Shown here piece after piece: positions 8,477 through 17,701 of a stretch of 64,000 bases of DNA. The translations under genes and the position numbers were made by a program. This DNA is from Pseudomonadales bacterium (lineage in GTDB: Bacteria > Pseudomonadota > Gammaproteobacteria > Pseudomonadales > Azotimanducaceae), in assembly GCA_016763855.1 (NCBI GenBank), contig JAESSY010000194.1, positions 1 to 64,000 of the forward strand, given 5' to 3'. Below the pieces are notes generated by a model. That model saw nothing but the letters and a program-made list of their open reading frames with translations. It was not told where the DNA came from and did no database searches. How positions within the stretch are numbered: position 1 is the stretch's first letter; the number at the start of each line of letters is the position of its first letter.

Positions 8477-10252
8477 CTAAGACCAATGCTCTACAATAGG
8501 TATCCTACGGCCAATACCAAAAGCTACTTTTGATACCTTAATACCGGGACAGGTCTGTCGTCGCTTGTATTCCATGCGGCCAATTAAGCTAATGATTCGA
8601 TGGAAATCTGACGCTGCACCCGCTTGATTCAACCATGATTCAAATCGAGCGGGATCCATAGAATTTAACACCATTGACACAGATGTCTTATCTGACAGCT
8701 GCGTCTCCCCCCAACGTTTGAATTCATCGAAGGTGCTCACATAATCCTCAACATAGGCACACACAATCGGATCTAAAATCGCATAAGGCAACAGGCTCTC
8801 TTCATCAATTTGATCGGGAGCCAATTCAGCGCTAGGGGGCTTTTTCCAAATATTACTCGGAATTTCAACACAGCCTTTTGCAAGCTCAACAACCTGATAC
8901 TTACACAAATCTTTAATGGGAGCAAAACTAAAATTCATATCAAAATGAGTGTAAAAACCACAGGCAGATTCGATTTTATTTCCTGTAGCCAAAGGCATTG
9001 CACCAAAGGCATTGCTAAAATGCATTAAATACAGATCTCTCAACCGCGCCTGTATATTTTCGTCTGCTACACTTCCATAACCTCGAAGCATTTTTTTTGT
9101 CACAAGATTACTGGCATCATTTGGAAAACCATGAAACTTTTCATTTAACATTGAAACCAGTGATTCATGAAAAATTTCAACCTCATAATCCCAACAACCC
9201 AAATTTTCATGTAATTCAATAGCATCGTTTCTTGCATGATCACTGCTATAAATTGAAGGCATTCTTACGGCATGTACATTCTTCGCTCCTACGGCAGCAC
9301 AGGCTAATTTACAAACGACGGCACTATCGACACCACCACTTGAGGCAATCACCAAAGAATCGAAACCTGATTTTTCGACATAGTCCCTTAAACAAAGAAC
9401 CAACAAATCGAACAGGCTTGCCGATTGACTTAAAACTCGCGAGCGATTACCCACATCATTGACATGTGCCAGTACAACGGGTGCAGAAGCTATATCAACA
9501 ATATCGAAACTGTCTCGAAAAATTTCGGAAGACAAATGTATTAAATTCCCATCAACTAGTACAAAGCTTTGTCCATCAAAGACGAGTTCATCCTGACCTC
9601 CTCGCTGATTCACATATACAATGCACAAGCCCTCATTTGTCGCGGGCGCTATATGATTCAATCTTTGCCAAGGTTTATCATGAACAAAAGGTGAGCTATT
9701 CAAAGAGAGAATGACTTCTGCTCCAGCACTTCGATATTGCGCGATAGGGTTATTGGTATAATTATAATTATCAGTATTTTTGTCGTTCCAGAGGTCTTCA
9801 CAAATCGTGACACCCACCTTTTTCCCAGCGATTTTCAACATGAGAAGCTCGTTACCCGGCTCAAAATAACGTAACTCATCAAACACATCATAGAAAGGAA
9901 GTAACTGTTTCTTGTAGGTACCCGCCACTTCGCCATTGGTGAAAACCGATGCCATATTATAAAACGGCTTTCCGGCTCCCTCATTTCTCCCTATGTACCC
10001 TACGACAACATGAAGACGATTACTTTTCCCCTTCGTATAGGTAATCAAATCCTCAAGGGCTTTCAAATTCTGATCAACAAATTCAGTGTGGTAAATTAGA
10101 TCTTGGCTTAAATATCCCGGAATACTAAGTTCAGGAAAGACGACAAGATCACAATCCCCAGCAACAGCCAGATCAATTCCCTTCTTAATCGCAGAAATAT
10201 TTCCTTCAAAATCACCTGGCGTTGTATTAATTTGCCCTAAGCAAACTTTCAT
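8477..10252 (-). CDS. nadE: Glutamine-dependent NAD+ synthase
   Basis: N-terminal nitrilase domain (FPELSIPGYLSQDL, CEDLW) plus synthetase domain (VIASSGGVDSAVVCKLA, LATGNKIE). Confidence 0.93.
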   Translation of the reverse strand: MKVCLGQINTTPGDFEGNISAIKKGIDLAVAGDCDLVVFPELSIPGYLSQDLIYHTEFVDQNLKALEDLITYTKGKSNRLHVVVGYIGRNEGAGKPFYNMASVFTNGEVAGTYKKQLLPFYDVFDELRYFEPGNELLMLKIAGKKVGVTICEDLWNDKNTDNYNYTNNPIAQYRSAGAEVILSLNSSPFVHDKPWQRLNHIAPATNEGLCIVYVNQRGGQDELVFDGQSFVLVDGNLIHLSSEIFRDSFDIVDIASAPVVLAHVNDVGNRSRVLSQSASLFDLLVLCLRDYVEKSGFDSLVIASSGGVDSAVVCKLACAAVGAKNVHAVRMPSIYSSDHARNDAIELHENLGCWDYEVEIFHESLVSMLNEKFHGFPNDASNLVTKKMLRGYGSVADENIQARLRDLYLMHFSNAFGAMPLATGNKIESACGFYTHFDMNFSFAPIKDLCKYQVVELAKGCVEIPSNIWKKPPSAELAPDQIDEESLLPYAILDPIVCAYVEDYVSTFDEFKRWGETQLSDKTSVSMVLNSMDPARFESWLNQAGAASDFHRIISLIGRMEYKRRQTCPGIKVSKVAFGIGRRIPIVEHWS

Positions 10253-11274
10253 TGACTGTGCTCAACTGAACGCGCTTTGTAAAAGATACAAACTAAAACG
10301 ATCAAGACAAAACACCCTCCAGCCTGATGCAGGCTCGCGAGTCCGATCGGTACCACTTGCAATAAAGTAAACACACCCAGGGTAAATTGGACAAACACAC
10401 CCAGTACCAAAATAGAAACCCAAAAACGGAGTACCGAATCATTATGCCGTAATGCTAATGCAGCTATTACGGTGGTTAAAAACAATACCATTGCACCAAG
10501 CCAGCGGTGAACGAATTGCAACATGGCATTATTCTCCACCCAGTTAAGCCATAACGGGTTGAGCTGCCAGACAATGTCAGGCATAAATTCCCCGTTCATC
10601 AAGGGGAAAGTATTGTAACCATAACCCGCTCTACTCCCTGCGACAAAAGCCCCATACAAAAATTGGAAAAACAAAACGACACTTAATATGTAGACCAACC
10701 CTCTAAAAGAGGAAGATACATTCGTAAATCGTTCAGCTTCCCACAAATCGAGAATTAACCAGGTGAGATAAGCGAGTATGGCTAAGGCCAAAATGAAATG
10801 TGCTGCAAGTCGAAAGTGACTGACTCGAGGTATATCAACGAGACCACTTTTGACCATATACCATCCCATTAACCCTTGTAATCCGCCTAACAATAGACCC
10901 ACCCATAATCTTCCGACCATATTTTCAGGCACTTTTTTCAATGCAAGTAAAATGACAAAGGGAAGAAAGAAAATGATGCCAATCATCCTACCGAGCACAC
11001 GATGGCCATACTCCCAATAAAAAATGCTTTTGAATGCTTCGAGATCTATACCTTGATTGACAGTTTGATATTGAGGATAATTTTTATAAGCTGTAAAAAC
11101 AGATTGCCACTCTACCTCTCCAATTGGGGGTATGATGCCAATCAAGGGGCGCCATTCAACCATAGATAAACCACTATCTGTAAGCCGGGTTATTCCACCC
11201 ACCACAATCATGCAAAAGACAGTAAAACAGACGATAAGAAGCCAATAAATAACGGCTCGATTAGATTTAGGCAT
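10249..11274 (-). CDS. ctaA: Heme A synthase, CtaA/COX15 family
   Basis: VVGGITRLTDSGLSMVEWRPLIGIIPP, EYGHRVLGRMIG, HRWLGAMV, LHQAGG; likely start MPKSNRAVIYW at 11274. Confidence 0.9.
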   Translation of the reverse strand: MPKSNRAVIYWLLIVCFTVFCMIVVGGITRLTDSGLSMVEWRPLIGIIPPIGEVEWQSVFTAYKNYPQYQTVNQGIDLEAFKSIFYWEYGHRVLGRMIGIIFFLPFVILLALKKVPENMVGRLWVGLLLGGLQGLMGWYMVKSGLVDIPRVSHFRLAAHFILALAILAYLTWLILDLWEAERFTNVSSSFRGLVYILSVVLFFQFLYGAFVAGSRAGYGYNTFPLMNGEFMPDIVWQLNPLWLNWVENNAMLQFVHRWLGAMVLFLTTVIAALALRHNDSVLRFWVSILVLGVFVQFTLGVFTLLQVVPIGLASLHQAGGCFVLIVLVCIFYKARSVEHSQ

Positions 11275-11419
11275 TAAAGAAGTTTCATGAGCTAAAAGAG
11301 TGTTGATTTTACAGTTTTTATTCAACTGGCACCATATGAGACTTGAATCCAGAGCCAAAACTGCCATAGTATTAGGAAATAAGATTAATGAAAGCAATTT
11401 AGATGGTGAATATCAATTC

Positions 11420-12139
11420 ATGAAAAACCAATTCACAGTCAGCTGTCAAGCATGCAGCTTGAGCGAATTATGCATTCCTAACTCTTTATCCACATCGGAA
11501 ATGGACATAGTTGACGCTACCATTAAGCGAGCCGAGCCTATTCAAAAAAACAAATCCATTTTTGAGGATGGAGACAAGTTCCTTTCGCTGTATGCCGTGA
11601 GATCTGGCGCGATCAAAAGCTTTAGTATCGACGAAAAGGGTGAGGAACATGTGATTGGTTTCTATCTTCCAGGAGAGTTAATCGGTTTGGATGCAATAGA
11701 TACCGGGATTCACAATCACACTGCAAAGGCCCTTGAAACATCATCTATTTGTGAGATACCTTACGAGCAGGTTGAATATCTTTCCGGAAAGATCAGTAAA
11801 TTACAAAAACACATGTTTCGACTTTTAAGCAGAGAAATACACGAAGATCAAGAACTGCAATTATTGCTAAGTAAAAAAACCGCTGACGAGAAAATAGGCG
11901 CATTTTTGATAAATCTATCAGCTCGTTATAAACAACGTCAGCTCTCGCCTACATCCTTTAGACTCCCTATGCCAAGAACCGATATCGCCAATTATCTAGG
12001 TTTGGCAGTTGAAACGGTCAGTCGTGTTCTGACCCGTTTACAGGATCAGCTTATATTGTCGGTTGATGGCAAAGAAGTAGAAATACTTGACGCCCAGAAA
12101 CTATGCCAAGTTTCCCATATGGATTGCTCAAATATTTAG
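11420..12139 (+). CDS. fnr: Fnr/Anr-family oxygen-responsive CRP-type regulator
   Basis: N-terminal CQACSLSELC, later SSICEIPYE, HTH MPRTDIANYLGLAVETVSRVLTRLQ; likely start 11420. Confidence 0.92.
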   Translation: MKNQFTVSCQACSLSELCIPNSLSTSEMDIVDATIKRAEPIQKNKSIFEDGDKFLSLYAVRSGAIKSFSIDEKGEEHVIGFYLPGELIGLDAIDTGIHNHTAKALETSSICEIPYEQVEYLSGKISKLQKHMFRLLSREIHEDQELQLLLSKKTADEKIGAFLINLSARYKQRQLSPTSFRLPMPRTDIANYLGLAVETVSRVLTRLQDQLILSVDGKEVEILDAQKLCQVSHMDCSNI

Positions 12140-12170
12140 GGCTCAAATATTTAGGGCTCAAATATAAGGG
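12126..12170. repeat. 15-bp tandem repeat x3 (GCTCAAATATTTAGG) spanning the fnr stop codon
   Basis: 12126-12140, 12141-12155 identical; 12156-12170 near identical. Confidence 0.95.
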
Positions 12171-12294
12171 AGCTACCTTTCATAAAATGAGGTCTAGGCC
12201 AAAAACAAACTGCACCCTGAAACGGTTCGAATTCGACACCAGACCTCAATAAGCTGGCCCAACTGGTTTGTTGGTTCCTTTTAGAAAAAGATCT

Positions 12295-12414
12295 TTAAGA
12301 ATCAATAATCATTGCCACTGCAATTAACGCTAAGGTAACGACAACCAAGATAAGTACATTAAGGCCAATTCCCTTTAAGGTTTTAACATCTGCTTCTTCT
12401 AAGCCTGTATTCAT
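12295..12414 (-). CDS. 39-aa single-TM small protein (unannotated in the track)
   Basis: MNTGLEEADVKTLKGIGLNVLILVVVTLALIAVAMIIDS*; one hydrophobic helix; FNR-like box upstream. Confidence 0.55.
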   Translation of the reverse strand: MNTGLEEADVKTLKGIGLNVLILVVVTLALIAVAMIIDS

Positions 12415-12481
12415 ACTACTGAGCTACCCTTCTCTATCTGATTCAATAATGAGAGTCTGCTCTAAGCCCATAAACATCTCA

Positions 12482-12495
12482 TTGACCTAGATCAA
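12482..12495. promoter_or_regulatory. FNR/Anr-like box TTGAC-CTAG-ATCAA
   Basis: One mismatch to TTGATN4ATCAA; between the 39-aa minus ORF and the 12530 plus ORF. Confidence 0.7.
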
Positions 12496-12529
12496 TGACT
12501 TGATCTAATAAGTATCGGAGCATACAGCT

Positions 12530-12868
12530 ATGCAGATACTGACTATAAACTTAAATCAAGAACTGGCTGAACAACTCAGCCTCCATAAGGAATACAGTTT
12601 TTGTCACGCTCAATCTATGGCAGATGCCTGTCACAAGACGGCGCACGATGAATTCAATTTCATCCTCAAAAAAACCGATCTGGAATTCTCTGAGGACGAT
12701 ACTGTTAAGACCCTGCTTGGGCTTACGCCGATTTCAACTAAAATTCTACTTTTCGGCAAGGATGTCGATAGCCAACGTCTATGTACCTGGCGAGAGCTTG
12801 GAATCGATTTTATTTTCGACCCAACAGTTCCGGAGTTAATACAGAAAATTCAAACTAATGAACCTTGA
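12530..12868 (+). CDS. Hypothetical 112-aa protein, weakly receiver-like
   Basis: ORF; ILLFGKDVDSQRLCTWRELGIDFIFDPTVPELIQKIQ resembles the C-terminal half of a REC fold. Confidence 0.6.
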   Translation: MQILTINLNQELAEQLSLHKEYSFCHAQSMADACHKTAHDEFNFILKKTDLEFSEDDTVKTLLGLTPISTKILLFGKDVDSQRLCTWRELGIDFIFDPTVPELIQKIQTNEP

Positions 12869-12974
12869 TTCACCTCTATAATGTACCCAATTTCCTCGTG
12901 TTCATACTCCTCGTTGCCGTTACGCTGGGCTTACATTAAACTAATAGAAAATTAAGCTTTACAGGAACCTACTC

Positions 12975-14162
12975 ATGGCTGAGATCGACGCGTTTAGACA
13001 AGAAACCAGAGAATGGCTTGAAGAGAACTGTCCACACTCCATGCGCAATTTATCATTCCACTGGGAAGACGCTCACGCAATCTACGAAACAGAAGATGCA
13101 AAAGTTTGGCTAAAAGCCATGGCGGGCAGAGGATGGACAGCGCCTTCTTGGCCAAAAGAATATACAGGTGGAGGGCTGAATCGTGAAGAAGCCCAAGTAT
13201 TGTCTCAGGAATTAGGTCGAATCAAGGCTGTCGCAGCATCGAGTGGCATGGGCTTATCTATGATAGGGCCGACACTACTGGAAATGGGAACCGAAGAACA
13301 AAAACAGCGACACTTACCGAAAATCGTCAGTGGTGAGGTCAGTTGGTGCCAAGGTTACAGTGAACCGGGTGCCGGATCTGATCTCGCGAACGTTCAGACA
13401 AAGGCTGTCATTGATGGTGATAATTTTGTCCTTAATGGACAGAAAATCTGGACTTCGGGAGCACAATACGCCGATTGGATGTTTGCCATCGTAAGAACCG
13501 ATCCAAACGCATCGAAACACGACGGAATCAGCTTTATCTTACTCGACATGCACCAGGATGGAGTAACCATTAAGCCCATACAGATGATTTCTGGATCATC
13601 ACCTTTCTGTGAAACATTCTTTGACGATGCCGTCGCCAAAAGAGAAGACTTAGTTGGAGAAATAAATAAAGGATGGTCTGTTGCTAAACGACTCTTACAA
13701 TTTGAAAGATCGGGTATCGGTGGCTTATCAAGTGCCGGCGGTAAGAAGAAAGTAAAAAAGAGAAATGACTTAGCTGATTTGGCCAAAACCTACAGAGGAG
13801 AATCCAATGGATTAATCTCAGATAGCGGTGCCAGGGATGAAGTTTTGAATCATTCAATGTTAGAGCGAGCTTTCCAACTGACAGCTAGCCGAGTGGCCCA
13901 AGAGAGCCAATCAGGGAAAACACCTGGAGCAACAACATCCATATTTAAGCTTGTAGGGGCTAATCTGGCACGCCGCAGTACGGAGTTAAAATCAACACTG
14001 ATGGGGACACAAGGTATTGGTTGGGAAGGGTGTGAATTTACAGATTTCGAATTGGAAACAACAAAGAACTGGTTGAGTACTCGTGCTGTGACCATCTATG
14101 GGGGAACAAACGAAGTCCAGATGAACATTATCGCCAAACGAGTATTGGGTTTACCTGATTAG
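12975..14162 (+). CDS. Acyl-CoA dehydrogenase
   Basis: GWTAPSWPKEYTGGGLNREEAQVL, CQGYSEPGAGSDLANVQTKA, VTIYGGTNEVQMNIIAKRVLGLP. Confidence 0.93.
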   Translation: MAEIDAFRQETREWLEENCPHSMRNLSFHWEDAHAIYETEDAKVWLKAMAGRGWTAPSWPKEYTGGGLNREEAQVLSQELGRIKAVAASSGMGLSMIGPTLLEMGTEEQKQRHLPKIVSGEVSWCQGYSEPGAGSDLANVQTKAVIDGDNFVLNGQKIWTSGAQYADWMFAIVRTDPNASKHDGISFILLDMHQDGVTIKPIQMISGSSPFCETFFDDAVAKREDLVGEINKGWSVAKRLLQFERSGIGGLSSAGGKKKVKKRNDLADLAKTYRGESNGLISDSGARDEVLNHSMLERAFQLTASRVAQESQSGKTPGATTSIFKLVGANLARRSTELKSTLMGTQGIGWEGCEFTDFELETTKNWLSTRAVTIYGGTNEVQMNIIAKRVLGLPD

Positions 14163-14250
14163 AGCTCCTTAACCAAAGACTAGCCACAGGGAACAATCCC
14201 TGCCGGATCATTTGATCTATTCATAGCATCATTTATTTACAGCATCAATA

Positions 14251-14847
14251 TCAATCTGTAAAGATCGGCATTGCGCCCATTTCCCAAAGTATCACTGTTG
14301 CACCAAGTAGTGCTGCACAAGCAACTAGTCCCACAGATACCATTGCACTGGCAAAGAGAAACCCTCTCTCCTTAGGAATTTGCATCACGATCGGTACGCC
14401 GATGTAGAGTAAATAAACGGTATATCCTGCCGCTACACAACCGAGCAACAAATCTACCCACAAATTAGGATAGAAACCCAATAAACCACAGATAAGCATA
14501 GGTGTACATGTGTAAGCTGCAATCCCAATACCTTTAGCAGGAGAGGACGCATCTACTTCATAAGTCTCCGCCATCCAGTGAACCATTAGACCCAAACCAA
14601 CGATGCCGGCTACAATGGCAAAGTAGAACAGCACCATTATTTGCATTGCACTGTCATCAGTTAATTTTATGACTCGACCGCTGAACTCCCAACCAACTTG
14701 CGTGGAACCATAGTACCAGGCTATAGGCGGCAATAAGGCAATCGGAATAATGAATTTCATTAGGTGAGCCAAGACGCCAGCATCATCCTGCCGAATCTTT
14801 TCCCATTCCTCAACAGGTGAAAAAAACATGCCCAAAATATGATTCAT
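14251..14847 (-). CDS. Yip1-domain membrane protein
   Basis: MNHILGMFFSPVEEWEKIR...AYTCTPMLICGLLGFYP. Confidence 0.8.
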   Translation of the reverse strand: MNHILGMFFSPVEEWEKIRQDDAGVLAHLMKFIIPIALLPPIAWYYGSTQVGWEFSGRVIKLTDDSAMQIMVLFYFAIVAGIVGLGLMVHWMAETYEVDASSPAKGIGIAAYTCTPMLICGLLGFYPNLWVDLLLGCVAAGYTVYLLYIGVPIVMQIPKERGFLFASAMVSVGLVACAALLGATVILWEMGAMPIFTD

Positions 14848-14862
14848 AAACTACCCCTTTCT

Positions 14863-15021
14863 CTATTTCGAATTATTAATTTCATCTTCATCTAAAAGAA
14901 TTCTAGATGCTTCTTTATCCATATCATCATACTGCCCATCATGAACAGACCAAACAAATGCAATAATGGCCATAAAAATAATGCCTATACTAAGTGGGAC
15001 TAGAAAAAAGATAGCCTCCAC
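14863..15021 (-). CDS. ccoS: Cbb3 oxidase maturation protein CcoS (not in ORF track)
   Basis: GTG start directly after the ccoI TGA; VEAIFFLVPLSIGIIFMAIIAFVWSVHDGQYDDMDKEASRILLDEDEINNSK*. Confidence 0.9.
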   Translation of the reverse strand: MEAIFFLVPLSIGIIFMAIIAFVWSVHDGQYDDMDKEASRILLDEDEINNSK

Positions 15022-17214
15022 TCAATTCTCCCCTATCCATCTAAGTCGATTCGCATTTAGTACAACCAACAATGAGCTCAACGACATACCTAAGGCTGCC
15101 ATCCAAGGTTCTAAAACACCGCTTACTGCCAACGGGATAACACACAAGTTGTATCCAAACGCCCAATAAATATTTTGTCTAATCACTGAACGTACTTGAA
15201 TTGAGAATCCAAGAAGTGTTGACAAGCGAGAAATATCATTTTGCAAAAGCGTTGCATCTGCGGCTTCCTGTACGACAATATCGACAGGACTAACCGCAAC
15301 CGATGAGTGTGCTATTCCCATGGCTGCCGCATCGTTAATGCCATCACCGACCATAAGAACCTGATCTCCCATGGACTGATACGCCTTAATTTTTTCGACC
15401 TTATCTTCAGGGCTGGCTTTGGCTTCATAGGATTCGATGCCAATTAAATTTGCAACTCTAAGCGCCTCAGGTTGAGAATCTCCGGTGAGCATACTAATTT
15501 TGTATCGCTTACTTAAATCACTTATTAGGGAGGCAGAATTTCTCCTGACTTCATCAGATAAATTTATCCAAGCAATGGGATCAGTATCAGCCAATAAAAC
15601 CCAAATCCCACTATCATCAGGCGGTGAAAGCGAATTTTCTGTCGCAAATTCAGACACGCCCAATCGATAGTGAATACCATTTATTGCGCCCAATACACCA
15701 AGGCCTGCAGCATATTCTGCATCGGACACCTTATAATCAGTTTTCAACTCAAAGGCCCGAGCAATAGGATGGCGACTCACTTTTTCCAAAGCAGCACACA
15801 GCGCCAGAATTTTCTCCTCACTCACATCCTTTAACGCTACTATTTTTATGACTGTAAGATCCCCTGTCGTCAGCGTGCCTGTTTTATCGAACACGATACG
15901 GCTGGTATCAGCTAGTTTCTCCAAAAATTCTCCACTGCTCACCACAACCCCAAATTTACGAAGGGATGCGACCGCTACAGTATACGCTACAGGGGTAGCC
16001 AACGATAATGCACAGGGACAAGATACTACAAGTACAGTAAGAGCAATCGAAAACCAATTTCCTGAATCAAGTAGGTACCAAGACAATCCAGTGATAAATG
16101 CCAAACCTAGAATAGCCGCGACAAAATATCGGGCAATTCTGTCAGCTAATATAGAAAATTTGGGTTTGAACAAAGTAGATTCAATATACAGATCAGCCAT
16201 TTTCTTAATAACAAAGTCTTCGTATACAACACTGACTTCAACGACAATTTCACTTTCAATATTGACCGATCCTGCTAATACTCTTGCACCCACTCTCTTT
16301 TCAATAGGTAGGGATTCACCCGTAAAGGTCATTTCAGAAACTAGGGTTGAACCTTCCGTAATGATACCATCGGCTGAAATCAACTCTCCAACATCTACTC
16401 TAACCAGATCATTAATTTTAAGATCAGATATTGGAACTAGCATTCCGGTATCGGCAATCGCTGCCTTTACTGGAAGACAACTTATACTGAGATCGACACC
16501 ATCTTGATATTTTTTTCTAGATGACAGCTCTATATATCGCCCGACTAGAAGAAAGAAAGTAAACATGCAAACAGAATCAAAGTAAACTTCTGAACCGGCT
16601 GTCAGGACGTTAAAAACGCTAAAGAAATAAGCAGCAAGTATGGCTATAGAAACAGGAACATCCATTCCAGGGCTGAGCAATCGCAAATCTGACAACGCCC
16701 CTTTATGGAACGGTGCTGCACTATAGAAAGCAACAGGTGTGGCCATCGCAAAACTCGCCCACTGCATTAAGCGCGTATATGCAGGCTCGATACCATCGGG
16801 TCCACTCACGTATGTTACAAGCGCAAACATCATGACCTGCATCATACCTATCCCGGCAACGCCCAAGCGGGCCAGCATGTTTCTAGCATCTTGATTCAGT
16901 TGAAGCTGAGCCTCTTCATTGTTATCCAGTATGGGCGAGAAACCAAGTTTCTCTATTTCTGAGAAAATAATATCTGCTTGGATTCCATCAAAATCTATCA
17001 CCACCGTTTTTGTCGCCAGACTTGTCCTACACTGGTCAATACCCGGGAGCTGAATTAGTTCTCTTTCTATTTTGAGTGCACAGGCAGCACACCTAATATC
17101 TGGAACCTTTACAGAAAGCTGACCTTTTGAAGCACGATTTTCAGCCGCAGCGCTTGTTTGAGCAGCAACGCTTGATTGAGCAGCAGCGCTTGATTGAGCA
17201 GCAGCGCTATTCAT
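15022..17214 (-). CDS. ccoI: Copper-translocating P-type ATPase for cbb3 oxidase, CcoI
   Basis: HMA motif RCAACALKIE, CPCAL, DKTGTLT, GDGINDA; operon context. Confidence 0.93.
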   Translation of the reverse strand: MNSAAAQSSAAAQSSVAAQTSAAAENRASKGQLSVKVPDIRCAACALKIERELIQLPGIDQCRTSLATKTVVIDFDGIQADIIFSEIEKLGFSPILDNNEEAQLQLNQDARNMLARLGVAGIGMMQVMMFALVTYVSGPDGIEPAYTRLMQWASFAMATPVAFYSAAPFHKGALSDLRLLSPGMDVPVSIAILAAYFFSVFNVLTAGSEVYFDSVCMFTFFLLVGRYIELSSRKKYQDGVDLSISCLPVKAAIADTGMLVPISDLKINDLVRVDVGELISADGIITEGSTLVSEMTFTGESLPIEKRVGARVLAGSVNIESEIVVEVSVVYEDFVIKKMADLYIESTLFKPKFSILADRIARYFVAAILGLAFITGLSWYLLDSGNWFSIALTVLVVSCPCALSLATPVAYTVAVASLRKFGVVVSSGEFLEKLADTSRIVFDKTGTLTTGDLTVIKIVALKDVSEEKILALCAALEKVSRHPIARAFELKTDYKVSDAEYAAGLGVLGAINGIHYRLGVSEFATENSLSPPDDSGIWVLLADTDPIAWINLSDEVRRNSASLISDLSKRYKISMLTGDSQPEALRVANLIGIESYEAKASPEDKVEKIKAYQSMGDQVLMVGDGINDAAAMGIAHSSVAVSPVDIVVQEAADATLLQNDISRLSTLLGFSIQVRSVIRQNIYWAFGYNLCVIPLAVSGVLEPWMAALGMSLSSLLVVLNANRLRWIGEN
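17142..17213. repeat. 18-bp tandem repeat in the ccoI 5' coding end (AAAQSS-type repeats)
   Basis: GAGCAGCARCGCTTGATT repeated; protein MNSAAAQSSAAAQSSVAAQTSAAAE. Confidence 0.9.
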
Positions 17215-17701
17215 CTGCTTTTATCTCTAGGAAAGTGATTGGCGTTTCAATTCTTTGTTTCACGCGCCAGGCGCTGTCAGCACCCTTCAACTCAATATAC
17301 CAAACGCCTTTTTGACCAAGTACACTTAAATCGGGGCTATCCACACTATATAAATATCCTTCTTCCGGTACGAGGACGAGCGAAATATCCAGCGATTGAT
17401 CAGTAACGTGAAATAAACTCATTGCAATTGCACTGTCTCTGACACCAGTGACGCTAAGTTCCAGGTGATTCTCCGTCAATGAATTGAGGCTAACTTCAAT
17501 CGATAGCGCTTTTGCAAGTTCATCCTGAGCCAGTAGCTCATTAATGGCCATTCCGTCTTTATAGTAATTATCGACAACTAGATCATCGGGGAAATATAAG
17601 GTTGTCGATATCATAAAAATACCGAACAAAACTGCCGCAAACGGAATTGAGAATAGAATTACCGGCCAGTAGTTTCTTTCTGGAGCCTTGCCTTTCATCA
17701 A
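17207..17701 (-). CDS. ccoH: FixH/CcoH family protein
   Basis: NYWPVILFSIPFAAVLFGIFMISTTLYFPDDLVVDNYYKDGMAIN, operon context. Confidence 0.88.
   Translation of the reverse strand: MMKGKAPERNYWPVILFSIPFAAVLFGIFMISTTLYFPDDLVVDNYYKDGMAINELLAQDELAKALSIEVSLNSLTENHLELSVTGVRDSAIAMSLFHVTDQSLDISLVLVPEEGYLYSVDSPDLSVLGQKGVWYIELKGADSAWRVKQRIETPITFLEIKADE

Noticed and set aside
12215-12248. tRNA T-arm-like GGTTCGAATTC
   Set aside because: Flanks do not form a T-stem beyond about 3 pairs; no CCA, acceptor or anticodon arm found.
12188-12248. Inverted repeat TGAGGTCT...AGACCTCA downstream of fnr as a structured RNA
   Set aside because: Only 8 bp with a 45-nt loop and no supporting internal structure seen; could be chance.
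13394-13786. 130-aa minus ORF opposite the acyl-CoA dehydrogenase
   Set aside because: Shadow ORF of a strongly conserved gene with no upstream signals.
15848-16507. 219-aa plus-strand ORF opposite ccoI
   Set aside because: Antisense shadow of a clearly conserved P-type ATPase; low-complexity Ser/Thr-rich composition.
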